Positions 1 through 8,710 of a DNA stretch of 64,000 bases are shown piece by piece. The position numbers were made by a program, and so were the translations under genes. The stretch lies in NCBI RefSeq assembly GCF_030296775.1, contig NZ_AP027742.1:434001-498000 (forward strand). Direction: 5' to 3'. The notes under the pieces are model-generated. The model searched no databases. It worked only from the letters and a program-made list of their open reading frames with translations, and was not told where the DNA came from. Numbering within the stretch: the stretch's first letter is position 1; each line of letters begins with the position of its first letter. Source of the DNA: Claveliimonas bilis (GTDB taxonomy: Bacteria; Bacillota; Clostridia; Lachnospirales; Lachnospiraceae).

Positions 1-1
1 G

Positions 2-697
2 TTTTTGATTATGAGCGATACGGACAGCACGTTTAATTTTGTTATCGCTATGCTGCAATCGCAGTTATTTAATCTCTTGTGCGACAAGGCCGACGACGAA
101 TACGGCGGCAAGCTGCCGGTTCATGTTCGCTGCCTGTTAGACGAGTTTGCAAACATTGGACAAATCCCGCAGTTTGAAAAATTGATTGCCACAATCCGCA
201 GCCGGGAAATCTCGGCTTCTATCATTCTGCAATCGCAGAGCCAGCTAAAAGCCATTTACAAGGACGCGGCAGAAATCATACTTGACAATGCCGACAGCAC
301 CTTGTTTTTGGGAGGGCGCGGGAAAAATGCAAAGGATATTTCGGAGAACTTGGGACGTGAAACAATCGACAGTTTCAACACTTCCGAAAATCGCGGCACG
401 CAGGTTTCTCATGGCCTCAATTATCAGAAATTGGGAAAGGAGTTGATGACACAGGACGAAATCGCAGTTATGGACGGAGGAAAATGTATTTTGCAGTTGC
501 GCGGCGTGCGCCCCTTTTTCAGCGATAAGTACGATATAACGCAGCACCCGAACTACAAATACCTTTCCGACTTCGACAAGAAAAACGCTTTTGACGTTGA
601 ACGGTATATGTCCACCCGTCCGGCAATCGTAAAGCCCGACGAACCCTTTGACATATACGAAATAGATTTGTCCGACGAGGACGCAGCCGCCGAATAA
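2..697 (+). CDS. VirD4/TraG-type conjugative coupling protein, C-terminal part
   Basis: This is the C-terminal part of a type IV secretion coupling ATPase, which feeds the relaxase-DNA complex to the membrane channel. The frame is open to the left edge, so the N-terminus with Walker A and membrane segments is missing. Visible are the Walker B stretch LLDEFANIG and the conserved downstream segment with STLFLGGRGKNAKDISENLG, typical of TraG/VirD4 proteins of clostridial conjugative elements. The acidic tail ends just before maff2, the usual order in this family. It belongs to element A and is separated from the rest of its operon by the 33-kb element B. Confidence 0.9.
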   Translation, partial: FLIMSDTDSTFNFVIAMLQSQLFNLLCDKADDEYGGKLPVHVRCLLDEFANIGQIPQFEKLIATIRSREISASIILQSQSQLKAIYKDAAEIILDNADSTLFLGGRGKNAKDISENLGRETIDSFNTSENRGTQVSHGLNYQKLGKELMTQDEIAVMDGGKCILQLRGVRPFFSDKYDITQHPNYKYLSDFDKKNAFDVERYMSTRPAIVKPDEPFDIYEIDLSDEDAAAE

Positions 698-764
698 AAA
701 CGGCGGCATTTTTATTTCCAACAACATTTTTTGAGCCGTTTTAGCGGCAGAAAGCGAGGTTTAT

Positions 765-905
765 ATGGATTTTTTCAACAGCGCAGTTGACGTATTGCAG
801 ACTTTGGTAATCGCGCTTGGCGCAGGACTTGGCATTTGGGGCGGCATTAACCTCATGGAGGGGTACGGCAACGATAACCCCGGCGCGAATGCTCATGTGC
901 CATAA
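765..905 (+). pseudogene. maff2, 5' half (split by element B)
   Basis: The ATG at 765 opens a small hydrophobic protein with residues typical of the Maff2 family (ALGAGLGIWGGINLMEGYGN, then DNPGA). It stops after 46 codons at 905, where the usual continuation KQLMAGGG...LVPLLSGLF is missing. That continuation is found at 34256-34344, more than 33 kb away and in frame. Maff2 proteins lie between VirD4 and TrbL in clostridial conjugation operons and are probably small membrane proteins. The last few codons here come from the end of element B. Confidence 0.85.
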
Positions 906-966
906 AGTAACAAATAAGAATTGATAGACAGTAGGCCTACTATTCCATATTTTTGAGCAAGCAGTA

Positions 967-1003
967 GAAGTCTACGGAGCGTGGATTGTCATCGTAGACT
1001 TTT
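967..1003 (+). terminator. Hairpin at the left end of element B
   Basis: AAGTCTAC and GTAGACTT form a hairpin followed by a short T-rich stretch. It lies between the maff2 junction and the first cargo gene and could stop read-through from the VirD4-maff2 operon. A perfect 12-bp palindrome (AGTAGGCCTACT) lies just upstream at 930-941. Confidence 0.45.
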
Positions 1004-1033
1004 CTGGTTATACTTTATTTTGAGGTGAGAATA

Positions 1034-1378
1034 ATGGACGCTAAGAGAAAAAAAGACCTTTTATTGCAGTGGAAAAACCGCCGCCCGGAAATGGGGTTGA
1101 TTTCGATTACCTGCAAATCAACCGGCGAAATGTTTGTAGATATTTCCACAGATACGCAGTTCGCTTTTAACAGTCATCGATTTAAGCTGTCAGCAAATTT
1201 TCATCCGAATAAAAGGCTTCAGCAATTATGGCAGCAATACGGTGAAAATGGATTCGACTATGCTGTTGTAAAGATTCTCAAATATGAGAACAAGGACGAT
1301 GACCAAACTGAGAAATTGAAATTGCTTCTGGAAGAATACCTGGCACAGACGGCGCAGGCACGGAGGATTTCAAAATGA
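1034..1378 (+). CDS. GIY-YIG-like small protein
   Basis: This 114-residue protein resembles the short GIY-YIG nuclease-like proteins of Firmicutes. It has an N-terminal beta segment (GLISITCKSTGEMFVDIS), then SHRFKLS, and a block HPNKRLQQLWQQYGENGFDY that matches the family pattern of basic residues, Asn, Leu and YGEDxF. The GIY and YIG signature residues themselves are degenerate, so nuclease activity is doubtful. The ATG at 1034 has a GAGGTGA site just upstream; a GTG at 1025 is a weaker choice. It overlaps the next gene by 4 bp (ATGA), so the two are likely translationally coupled. Confidence 0.6.
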   Translation: MDAKRKKDLLLQWKNRRPEMGLISITCKSTGEMFVDISTDTQFAFNSHRFKLSANFHPNKRLQQLWQQYGENGFDYAVVKILKYENKDDDQTEKLKLLLEEYLAQTAQARRISK

Positions 1379-1839
1379 ATGAAAAGATCGTATTGACTGC
1401 ACAGGGCTATGACCGTGTGGACGGGAGAAACGCCTATCAGTCCACGGTAAAAAAACTGACATTAGGTGCTCCCGTTAATGAGGAAAATAAAAAGATGCAG
1501 ATTGCGGCGCAACTCTGGAAAGAAAACAAGGACGGCGAGTTGGCAATTAGCATGGAGCTTCCGATCCATCAGATCTTTGATTTGATGATCTTTTTAAGCC
1601 GTACCTTGCTGTACTTCAAGGAGGCTTACCGTTTCCCACTGCTCTACAATCCAGACAATCCCACTGTGGAGCGGATTGGCGTACAGGGTGGCGTTCTTCC
1701 GGTGGAAATCTGCGTAGATAACCCAAACATCAACGAGGATATTCAAACCTTTTCTCAGTCGTTAAGTGATTTGGGAGAATTGACTGGGGAGCGGTTGCGG
1801 ACACTGACCCATATTATCGAGGAATTGGAGTTGTATTAG
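1375..1839 (+). CDS. Conserved hypothetical protein (DUF6530-like)
   Basis: A 154-residue soluble protein that starts with EKIVLTAQGYDRVDGRNAYQ and resembles a family of unknown function found beside GIY-YIG and MoxR/VWA genes in gut Firmicutes. No catalytic motif is evident. The C-terminal half is acidic and helical. It is the middle gene of a tight set: it overlaps the GIY-YIG gene by 4 bp, and the ATPase gene begins 2 bp after its stop. A shared function with the ATPase is likely but the activity is unknown. The family name is given from memory of the sequence pattern. Confidence 0.55.
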   Translation: MNEKIVLTAQGYDRVDGRNAYQSTVKKLTLGAPVNEENKKMQIAAQLWKENKDGELAISMELPIHQIFDLMIFLSRTLLYFKEAYRFPLLYNPDNPTVERIGVQGGVLPVEICVDNPNINEDIQTFSQSLSDLGELTGERLRTLTHIIEELELY

Positions 1840-1841
1840 AA

Positions 1842-3869
1842 ATGGGACATTGGTATTTGTCCCCGAACAGACGATTGACAGAAGAAGAGCAGGCATTGGT
1901 TTGGCAGAAACCCGCTTCTCATGTAGAGAGTGATGCAGAGCGCAGGATCTGCGATGCCGTCAAACGCAACTGGAACCGGGGCGAGATGAAAATTACAAAC
2001 ATTCTGCTGGAAGGTGACGCAGGTTCCGGAAAGACACAGCTTGCCAAAGCTCTTTCTGCCGACTTCGGCTTACCATACACAAAAATCACCTGCTTTGCAG
2101 ATATGGATAAATCGGACATTCTAGGGTCGATTCTTCCTGTGGCAGGTCGTGAAAACGAAGCGGTACAATATCAGTATTACCCCTCTGAAATTGTCCGGGC
2201 CTATGAAAACGGTTGGTTGCTGGAAATACAAGAGCCTACAGTAATTCGGGATGCGGCTGTTCTAATGGCGTTAAACTCAGCGCTAGAGCCGGATGGAAGC
2301 ATCAACCTTCCTACCCGTATCGTCCACCGGCACCCGGATTTTATTGCGGTGATAACAACCAATCGGGGCTATAACGGCTGTCGGCCATTGAATGAGGCGC
2401 TCCGTGATCGTGTCCAGCATGCAGAAAAAATGGATCTGCCGTCTCTCAAAGTCATGGTGGAGCGCGCCGGCTGTAAAACAGGGTGTTCGGATACAGAATT
2501 GCTTCAAACCTTTGCCCGTATTATCATACTGCTGGACAAAACCGCAAAGGCGAACGCCATCAAGGGCGTGGCTGGTATGCGTTCCTATTTTTATTGGGTG
2601 GACGCAGTTTTGCAGGGAGTAGCACCGGTAGATGCCCTCTATCATAAAGTCATTTATAAGATGACAACGGACGAGGAAGAAATTGCCTTGTTGGAACAGG
2701 CGCTGAAGCAGCAAAATCAAATTTCAGCATTAGAAGAATTGTGTGTTCTTCCGAAATCCAATACAAACGGAGAGGAACTGGAGCTGCGTGCAGATGGCAG
2801 TTCCAAGGCGGAACCGTTTGAACCAAAGGAGGATCTGCCGCCTTCTGCGGCATTGAAGCGACGGGCCGATAGCGAGGGGCATTCTGATTTGCCATCGGAA
2901 ACGACGGTTCAGACAGAGCAAGTGCAAACTGGCGAGGATGGAACACCTATTTATCACGAATTAAGTCCAGAAGATGCAAAACAGCTTCAAGAGGAAAAGC
3001 TCTCTTTCCGAAAGCATCTGAACAGTGAAGCCAGAGAAGCGGTCAAAGGTTCGATCCATGAAAAAGTGGGTATGATCGTTCACCGCCCGGAAGCCACAGA
3101 ACCGCAGAGAGAGGCATACAGAGAAACCGCACAAAAACTTCGCCCTGTGATTCTGGAACTCTCCAGAAAAACGCAGCCTCTTTTAGAGCATGAGGTATCC
3201 GCGACATTTTCTGGAAACCGGACTTATGGTACGGTTTTTCATGCAGAGAAAACGGCTTCACCGGACTTTCGGTATTTCTCCAGAAAAAATCCGCCGGAAG
3301 AAAATCCTTCATTGGCGGTGGCATTGCGAATTGACCAGTCGGCGTCCATGAACGCTTTTGGGCGATTGGAGGCAGCAAAGCAGGCGGCGGTAGCGGTCTA
3401 TGAATTCTGCAAATATTGTAAAATTCCCGTTTTGATTTATGGGGATACCGCTGACCGTTCTCCAAGAGAAAAAATGTCATTGTATTCCTACATTGACTGG
3501 GAAAAACCGAAACTGAATGAAGAAGCTGCATTGATGGGTATTGAAAGCATCAGCAACAACCGGGATGGAATGGCCTTACGGATTTTAGCTGAAAAACTGA
3601 TGAAAGCGTCGCAGAACACAAAACTACTAATCAGTATCAGCGATGGACAGCCCAAAGCAATGCCGGATTATACCGGCGAACTGGCAAATAATGATATGAA
3701 ACAGGTCATACAGGAGTATGGCCGAAAAGGTGTTCTGTTTTTGGCTGCTGCCATTGGACAGGATAAGGAAACCATTTGTGATATTTACGGACCGGAACGA
3801 TTTTTGGATATAACAGACCTTCGGCAACTTCCTGTTCGGTTGGTTCAGATTATTGCAAGATATTTGTAA
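1842..3869 (+). CDS. MoxR-type AAA ATPase fused to a VWA domain
   Basis: This 675-residue protein joins an N-terminal AAA+ domain of MoxR/CobS type to a C-terminal von Willebrand A domain of CobT/NorD type. Walker A (GDAGSGKT) is near residue 58 and the Walker B-like LLEIQEP near 128. A charged linker follows (about residues 290-400). The VWA metal site DQSAS is near residue 498 and SDGQP near 600. Such ATPase plus VWA pairs usually act as chaperone-like remodelling machines that load metals or open protein complexes, and here both halves are in one chain. With the two small upstream genes it forms an operon whose target is unknown. Confidence 0.85.
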   Translation: MGHWYLSPNRRLTEEEQALVWQKPASHVESDAERRICDAVKRNWNRGEMKITNILLEGDAGSGKTQLAKALSADFGLPYTKITCFADMDKSDILGSILPVAGRENEAVQYQYYPSEIVRAYENGWLLEIQEPTVIRDAAVLMALNSALEPDGSINLPTRIVHRHPDFIAVITTNRGYNGCRPLNEALRDRVQHAEKMDLPSLKVMVERAGCKTGCSDTELLQTFARIIILLDKTAKANAIKGVAGMRSYFYWVDAVLQGVAPVDALYHKVIYKMTTDEEEIALLEQALKQQNQISALEELCVLPKSNTNGEELELRADGSSKAEPFEPKEDLPPSAALKRRADSEGHSDLPSETTVQTEQVQTGEDGTPIYHELSPEDAKQLQEEKLSFRKHLNSEAREAVKGSIHEKVGMIVHRPEATEPQREAYRETAQKLRPVILELSRKTQPLLEHEVSATFSGNRTYGTVFHAEKTASPDFRYFSRKNPPEENPSLAVALRIDQSASMNAFGRLEAAKQAAVAVYEFCKYCKIPVLIYGDTADRSPREKMSLYSYIDWEKPKLNEEAALMGIESISNNRDGMALRILAEKLMKASQNTKLLISISDGQPKAMPDYTGELANNDMKQVIQEYGRKGVLFLAAAIGQDKETICDIYGPERFLDITDLRQLPVRLVQIIARYL

Positions 3870-3896
3870 ATCGGTAGGCTGAAAGGAAGTGATTGA

Positions 3897-4043
3897 ATGG
3901 ATAATATAAAAGTCGGACAGCTGATTTTGCAGCTCCGAAAAGAAAAAGGGCTAACACAACAGCAGCTTGCAGATCGATTGAATATCAGTAATAAAGCGAT
4001 CTCGAAGTGGGAATGTGGAGTTTCCCAAACAAAAGGATATTAA
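3897..4043 (+). pseudogene. XRE-family regulator, 5' half (split by element C)
   Basis: The ATG at 3897 begins a classic XRE helix-turn-helix (QLRKEKGLTQQQLADRLNIS, then NKAISKWECG). The frame then runs into unrelated sequence and stops at 4043. The missing continuation, reading GHGAPDISLWEEL, is at 12671-13150. Joining the two at a shared GG (4017-4018 and 12671-12672) restores one uninterrupted frame. The intact gene would follow the MoxR-VWA gene by about 27 bp and may have regulated that set. Confidence 0.9.
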
Positions 4044-4095
4044 GGAATAACCTGTGTTTACCTGCTTGCGAATAAAAAAATATTGTCACTAAACC

Positions 4096-4131
4096 AGAGA
4101 TACTACATAAGTGTGTTGGTATCTCTTTTTC
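4096..4131 (+). terminator. Terminator-like hairpin near the left end of element C
   Basis: AGAGATAC and GTATCTCT form an 8-bp stem followed by a T-run. It insulates the cargo of element C from the upstream xre fragment. The rest of 4044-4303 shows no gene. Confidence 0.6.
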
Positions 4132-4303
4132 GTTGTCTTGAAACAACGGACTATTTCATCTCTGCTTGATTATCCTAAACTTATCGGGCTATGATTTGTC
4201 AAGGGCTTGTTGCGTAAGCAATGCTAAGCACCCTTTACAAATTATGGACGGATAAGTAGCTTTTCAAAAGCAGAAAAAATAGTAATCTTAAGATTTTGAA
4301 GCA

Positions 4304-4332
4304 TTGTTGCAGGTATTGGAAAATGGTATAAT
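4304..4332 (+). promoter_or_regulatory. Promoter of the 4387 gene
   Basis: TTGTTG at 4304-4309 and TATAAT at 4327-4332 are 17 bp apart, with TGG just before the -10 box (extended -10). It lies 55 bp upstream of the ATG at 4387. Confidence 0.6.
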
Positions 4333-4386
4333 GTAGATACAGAGAAACATATAAATTAGAATTTATTAAAAAGTTTGGAGAAGAAA

Positions 4387-5037
4387 ATGATTAAAAGAAT
4401 ATGGACATTTAAAAGAATTATATTAGCAATAATTATATTTATGTGTACTATAATTTTTGCAATCTCATTGCAAAAAAGTATTATGGGAACAGATAAATTA
4501 CAAAGAGATTTTGGAGTCGCATTTTTTTTCATTGTTGTGCTTATTTGTTTCCTTTACCTTTTATATAAACTATTAATACCTAAAAGTTTTAGGTGTATGA
4601 CAGTAGTAAAAAAATATTTATCTTTCAGAGAATTGAAAAATCGAATTAATAATGAATCGTTTTCAAAAGTCGTTATTGACGAGAAGAAATCTGGAAAGAT
4701 TGAAATATATTATTCCTCTAAATGGATTTATGCTGATGAAGTTTATATACCAAGAAAATTAGTTTTGGATTTGATAGAAGAACGCAAATCTTTATATTCA
4801 TCATTTGAAAAATTATCAATAGCAACAAAAAATGGAGAAAATATTGTATTTGCCATAATTGATATTGAAGAAGCAGAAAAAATCATAAATTCTTTGCAAG
4901 AAATTTTTGAAGAGTTTACATTGGATTTTAATAATATGAGAAAAATTCAAAATAGAATTTTAAGAAAAGAAATAAAGCAAGAATTTTATAAACGGGTTAT
5001 AAATAAAGAAGACTTTTTGAAAGAAAGCGGTTTGTAG
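4387..5037 (+). CDS. Hypothetical membrane protein
   Basis: A 216-residue basic, AT-rich protein of unknown family. Two hydrophobic segments near the N-terminus (about residues 8-28 and 42-64) would anchor it in the membrane. The remaining ~150 residues are a charged cytoplasmic domain with alternating Lys and Glu. The ATG at 4387 is chosen because GGAGAAG lies at the right distance; a TTG at 4375 is in frame but would overlap that site. It has its own promoter and is not part of a conjugation operon. It is probably cargo of element C. Confidence 0.6.
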   Translation: MIKRIWTFKRIILAIIIFMCTIIFAISLQKSIMGTDKLQRDFGVAFFFIVVLICFLYLLYKLLIPKSFRCMTVVKKYLSFRELKNRINNESFSKVVIDEKKSGKIEIYYSSKWIYADEVYIPRKLVLDLIEERKSLYSSFEKLSIATKNGENIVFAIIDIEEAEKIINSLQEIFEEFTLDFNNMRKIQNRILRKEIKQEFYKRVINKEDFLKESGL

Positions 5038-5140
5038 AGCATGTTAAAATAGGAGTTTCATAGTGAATTTTAAAATTATGACTATTAAATTTTGTAACAA
5101 TGCTTTATAGATAAATTTGAATTTGAGGAGAATTGTGACT

Positions 5141-5584
5141 ATGATAGAGTTGAATACATTCAAAAAATTATTGGAAGAAAATGAAGAATGTTTGCCATTA
5201 CTAACGCTTGATGAATTTTTCAATGGAAATACAGAGGAAGATTCTATTGCTCCGAACCAATGGGGATTTGGGCGACCGACGCTTTCTGAAATATGGGATA
5301 TGCTACAAAAGATTGAGTTAATGCCTAACATAGCGTGGGTGCGTGTTGCTCTGCACGATGATACAGAAATCGGAGAAAACAATGGGGCAGAAGAATTAGC
5401 TCTTGCAGGAGATACAATCGTGATTTGCACAACCATTTTACCTACGGAATTAGAAAAATTAGTAAATTGCGAATGGCTATGCTCTGACGGAGTAATCACA
5501 ATAAAGGTGTCTGAATTAAATAATTATTCGTGTGTACCACCAATTCCAGAAAACTTTAATTGTTTGGAAATCGTGTGGGACTAA
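5141..5584 (+). CDS. Hypothetical protein
   Basis: A 147-residue acidic soluble protein of unrecognised family, with no membrane segment or signal peptide. It contains a Trp- and Gly-rich centre (PNQWGFGRPTLSEIWDMLQK) and short beta-like stretches toward the C-terminus. The ATG at 5141 follows GAGGAG by 10 bp. It lies between the 4387 membrane gene and the oriT region. The composition and the acidic character resemble immunity-type or other cargo proteins, but no function is claimed. Confidence 0.5.
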   Translation: MIELNTFKKLLEENEECLPLLTLDEFFNGNTEEDSIAPNQWGFGRPTLSEIWDMLQKIELMPNIAWVRVALHDDTEIGENNGAEELALAGDTIVICTTILPTELEKLVNCEWLCSDGVITIKVSELNNYSCVPPIPENFNCLEIVWD

Positions 5585-5730
5585 TCTACAACTTACAGTT
5601 TATGCAGTAAATAGATTTAAAATCTCACAAACCGACAGAGTGATCCAGACACGGTGGCGGAAGTCCCCAGACTTTCCGTCGCTGTGGCTGGTTCACTTTG
5701 GCGGTTGGGCGAGCTTTAGCGAGCCTTATA

Positions 5731-5757
5731 AGCCCCCGTTATCTAACAAGGGGGGCA
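5731..5757 (+). other. oriT of element C (Tn916/ICEBs1-like nic region)
   Basis: GCCCCCGTTATCTAACAAGG followed by GGGGC forms the C-tract / CTAACA / G-tract arrangement described for oriT of ICEBs1 and Tn916. It is preceded by GC-rich hairpins at 5640-5725 that stand out from the AT-rich background. It lies 0.9 kb upstream of the MobT relaxase gene, as in Tn916. The remainder of 5585-6150 has no gene. Confidence 0.75.
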
Positions 5758-6150
5758 CAAAAAACAAGAGTCAATATACATTAACAAGCGGAAAACGCTG
5801 TATTTACAAGGCGAAACCGCATTTTACATGGTGTGATATAAATTATGCCATTATCACTTGGAAAAATTGAATAAGACATAGGACAGACAGTTGATTTCAA
5901 ACAAGAAGTTGATTGTCTTTTTCTTTTGCAGAAATGTAAGTATTGGCAATTATCAATATACAGTAGTAGTTGCCTTAATTGCTGTAGCTCAGTGTTCAAC
6001 GCTGATGGTGTGAAAGATTTACGGTTGGAGATGTTCAATAAGATTATTGGTGCTTAATTATTTTTATTGTGGTGCTGATATGAGAATGTTATAATGTGGA
6101 TATGAAAAAAACAAAAAATTAGAAGTTGTTATAAGAGAGGATAAACTTAA

Positions 6151-6525
6151 ATGTTGATTTTAGGAATTATTATCATTATTGTCAGTTTATACTTGTTGTA
6201 TCTAAAATATAGAGTTGTTTTTACTGGCGAAAAATGTAAAGGAAAAATAATAGGTATTGTAGACCAAAACGCTGGGTATACAGTTGGTGGAGTTTTTGTA
6301 AAAAAGCACGCTTATATTATAAAAATTAAGAATAAAAAGTATTATACGGCACACGGTTGTATCCTTTTATCACTAGGAAAAAGAAAAATTGGAAAAGAAA
6401 TATTTGTATTTAAGAATGAAAAGTATGGAAAAGAGGTTTTTAAGTGTTTTGATTTTCGTATAGAAATTGTAACTTTTTTGACGTTTTTATCAGGTGTGTT
6501 TCTGATTTATGAGAGCTTGCAATAA
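6151..6525 (+). CDS. Hypothetical small membrane protein
   Basis: A 124-residue protein with a strongly hydrophobic N-terminal segment (residues 1-22) and another at the C-terminus (about 103-121). Between them is a basic beta-rich region (GKIIGIVDQNAGYTVGGVFV). The layout resembles DUF3592-type membrane proteins but no confident family can be given. A TATAAT box lies near 6094 and the ATG follows a GAGAGGA site. A hairpin terminator follows at 6555. It lies between oriT and the relaxase gene of element C, like other orphan cargo there. Confidence 0.5.
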   Translation: MLILGIIIIIVSLYLLYLKYRVVFTGEKCKGKIIGIVDQNAGYTVGGVFVKKHAYIIKIKNKKYYTAHGCILLSLGKRKIGKEIFVFKNEKYGKEVFKCFDFRIEIVTFLTFLSGVFLIYESLQ

Positions 6526-6554
6526 AGGTAAACAACTTCATATCCGTACGCACA

Positions 6555-6584
6555 AGCAGTTAGTCTTAGGATTGACTGCTTTTT
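6555..6584 (+). terminator. Terminator after the 6151 gene
   Basis: AGCAGT and ACTGCT form a stem followed by TTTTT, 30 bp after the stop codon. Confidence 0.6.
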
Positions 6585-6656
6585 CTATACAGATTTTTAT
6601 TAACAGGCAATTATCAGTAAATGGTGGTTGCCTTTTTTGATTGGAGGAATTTAAAA

Positions 6657-7865
6657 ATGAATGATAAAAAATTTATTGAAGAATTAAGACAAAAGCGTGA
6701 GGAATACGGAGTACCACAAACAAGGCTTGCCGTTGCTTGTGGTATCAGCCGTGAATATTACAACCGCATTGAAAAAGGAAAACAGCCATTGAATGATGAA
6801 TTAAAAGAAGTCATAGAAAAACAGATTGAGCGTTTCAATCCACAAGAACCACTATTCCTGTTGATTGATTACTTTCGTGTCCGCTTTCCTACTACGGACG
6901 CATTGGCAATTATCCGTGATGTATTACAACTAAAAGCCGATTATATGCTTTATGAAGATTTTGGAAAATACGGATATGAAAGTAAATATGTTTTAGGCGA
7001 CATCAATATCATGTGTTCCATGCAAGAGCATTTAGGTGTTTTATTGGAACTGAAAGGCAGAGGTTGTCGTCAAATGGAAAGTTATCTATTGGCACAAGAA
7101 CGTTCATGGTATGATTTCATGCTTGATTGTTTAACGGCAGGTGGTAAGATGAAACGTCTTGATTTAGCAATCAATGATAAAGCAGGAATATTAGATATTC
7201 CAAAATTAAAGGAAAAATACAAGGCTGGCGAATGTATCTCCTACTTCCGTAAGCAGAAAGATTACAGCGGTACGGAAAAATGTGGTAACGATCTACCAAA
7301 GAACACAGGCGAAACCTTATATCTCGGTTCAACAAGCAGTGAATTATATATGTGTGCTTATCAGAAGAATTATGAGCAGCATGTCAAGAATTGCATAGAA
7401 GTTGAAGATACGGAGATTAAGAACCGTTTTGAAATACGCATGAAAAATGAACGAGCCTATTATGCAGTTGTAGATTTACTGACCTATCGGGACGCTGAAC
7501 GCACCGCTTTCTCTATCATCAATCATTATGTCCGCTTTGTTGACAGAGAGGACGACAAGCCAAAAAGTCAATGGAAAACAAATGATGATTGGGCGTGGTT
7601 TGTAGGGGAAAACAGAGAACCGATACGATTAACTACAAAGCCAGAACCTTACACGTTGCAGAAAGCATTGCATTGGTTACAAAGACAGGTTGCACCAACG
7701 ATAAAAATGGTACAGGCATTGGACAAAGAAAATCATACAACGATACTGAAAGATATGATTGAGCAGGCAGAACTCAAAGACAAGCATAAACATTTATTGC
7801 AGTTAGAAAAATCAACCATAGAAGAACGCATAGATATTGCTGTTCCAAATAGCGTTGATGTTTAA
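6657..7865 (+). CDS. MobT-type relaxase / replication initiation factor (Tn916 Orf20-like)
   Basis: A 402-residue protein with an N-terminal XRE helix-turn-helix (about residues 8-48, TRLAVACGISREYYNRIEKG) and a Rep_trans replication-initiation domain after it, the architecture of Tn916 Orf20 and related MobT relaxases. These proteins nick oriT to start transfer and also rolling-circle replication of the element. The ATG at 6657 follows TTGGAGGAAT closely. The oriT-like site at 5731 is its expected substrate. In Tn916 it stands next to the coupling gene orf21; here that partner is absent, so element C must borrow a transfer channel. Confidence 0.9.
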   Translation: MNDKKFIEELRQKREEYGVPQTRLAVACGISREYYNRIEKGKQPLNDELKEVIEKQIERFNPQEPLFLLIDYFRVRFPTTDALAIIRDVLQLKADYMLYEDFGKYGYESKYVLGDINIMCSMQEHLGVLLELKGRGCRQMESYLLAQERSWYDFMLDCLTAGGKMKRLDLAINDKAGILDIPKLKEKYKAGECISYFRKQKDYSGTEKCGNDLPKNTGETLYLGSTSSELYMCAYQKNYEQHVKNCIEVEDTEIKNRFEIRMKNERAYYAVVDLLTYRDAERTAFSIINHYVRFVDREDDKPKSQWKTNDDWAWFVGENREPIRLTTKPEPYTLQKALHWLQRQVAPTIKMVQALDKENHTTILKDMIEQAELKDKHKHLLQLEKSTIEERIDIAVPNSVDV

Positions 7866-7995
7866 TTCATTTTTTACCTTAAATATAAAGTGTTGTTTAG
7901 ATGAAGTCAGATTGCTATATTCCCTATTTATTCGAAAGACAATTTACATTTTGTATGTTATAATAATAAAAATTTCAAATACAAAGGAGATATAT

Positions 7996-8517
7996 ATGAA
8001 AAAAATATATGCTAAAGGATATCTTAAGCTTTCAGTACTGGGATTATGTGTTGGAATGTTTATTATGCTATATGGAATTTATGGTATTATAAATTATACG
8101 AAGGGAGCCGAATTGCTTTGCATATTTAGTAGTGGGCTGATAATTCTAATCTTATACAAAGTACTAAAAATTTTTCCTAATACTTGGATAAAATATAATA
8201 CAGATATAATTACTATTAGTCAAATTTTCAAAGAACATGAAAATGGTAAAATGCAAAAGAAAGAGAAGACATTGAATGTGAAAAACATCAACAAATATGG
8301 TTTTTCTTTTGAATTGTTACAAAAAAATATAGAGTATACACATTGTAAAGATGGTGCACTTGGAATTGATTTGGAAATAGTTATTTTAATGAAAAATAAT
8401 GAAAAATTTTCAGTAGACTTAATGTATTACACAAAAAAGCAAAGTAAATTACTACTCCAACATATATACACAAATACAGGTATATTTCCAACTGGTAGTT
8501 TAAATAACTACTTATAA
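7996..8517 (+). CDS. Hypothetical membrane protein
   Basis: A 173-residue protein with two N-terminal hydrophobic segments (about residues 10-32 and 40-58) and a charged C-terminal domain of about 110 residues. It has the same layout as the 4387 product, though no clear sequence identity is visible. The start at 7996 is set by AAAGGAGATATAT just upstream. TATAAT near 7957 is a possible -10. It ends just before a strong terminator. Its family is not recognised. It is likely cargo of element C placed between mobT and the repeat array. Confidence 0.5.
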   Translation: MKKIYAKGYLKLSVLGLCVGMFIMLYGIYGIINYTKGAELLCIFSSGLIILILYKVLKIFPNTWIKYNTDIITISQIFKEHENGKMQKKEKTLNVKNINKYGFSFELLQKNIEYTHCKDGALGIDLEIVILMKNNEKFSVDLMYYTKKQSKLLLQHIYTNTGIFPTGSLNNYL

Positions 8518-8534
8518 TACGTAAATATACATAG

Positions 8535-8568
8535 ACAGTTAATCTTTAATAGATTAACTGTTTTTTTT
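8535..8568 (+). terminator. Strong intrinsic terminator
   Basis: ACAGTTAATCT and AGATTAACTGT make a perfect 11-bp stem followed by eight T residues. Confidence 0.85.
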
Positions 8569-8710
8569 ACCGCTATTCCACAAGAGAATGACGGTATTTT
8601 TTAATTTCTTTGAAAAATCTGCAACAAAACATTAACTAGCGTGCAGATATGGTGCAAGAAAAGGAAATCTAACTTTTTTTCAAAACTACTCATTAAATCG
8701 AGGGTTGCTG

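Noticed and set aside
5532..5870. A 112-codon frame across the oriT region of element C
   Set aside because: It runs through GC hairpins and the oriT core, has no ribosome site and no protein-like pattern; noncoding explanation is better.
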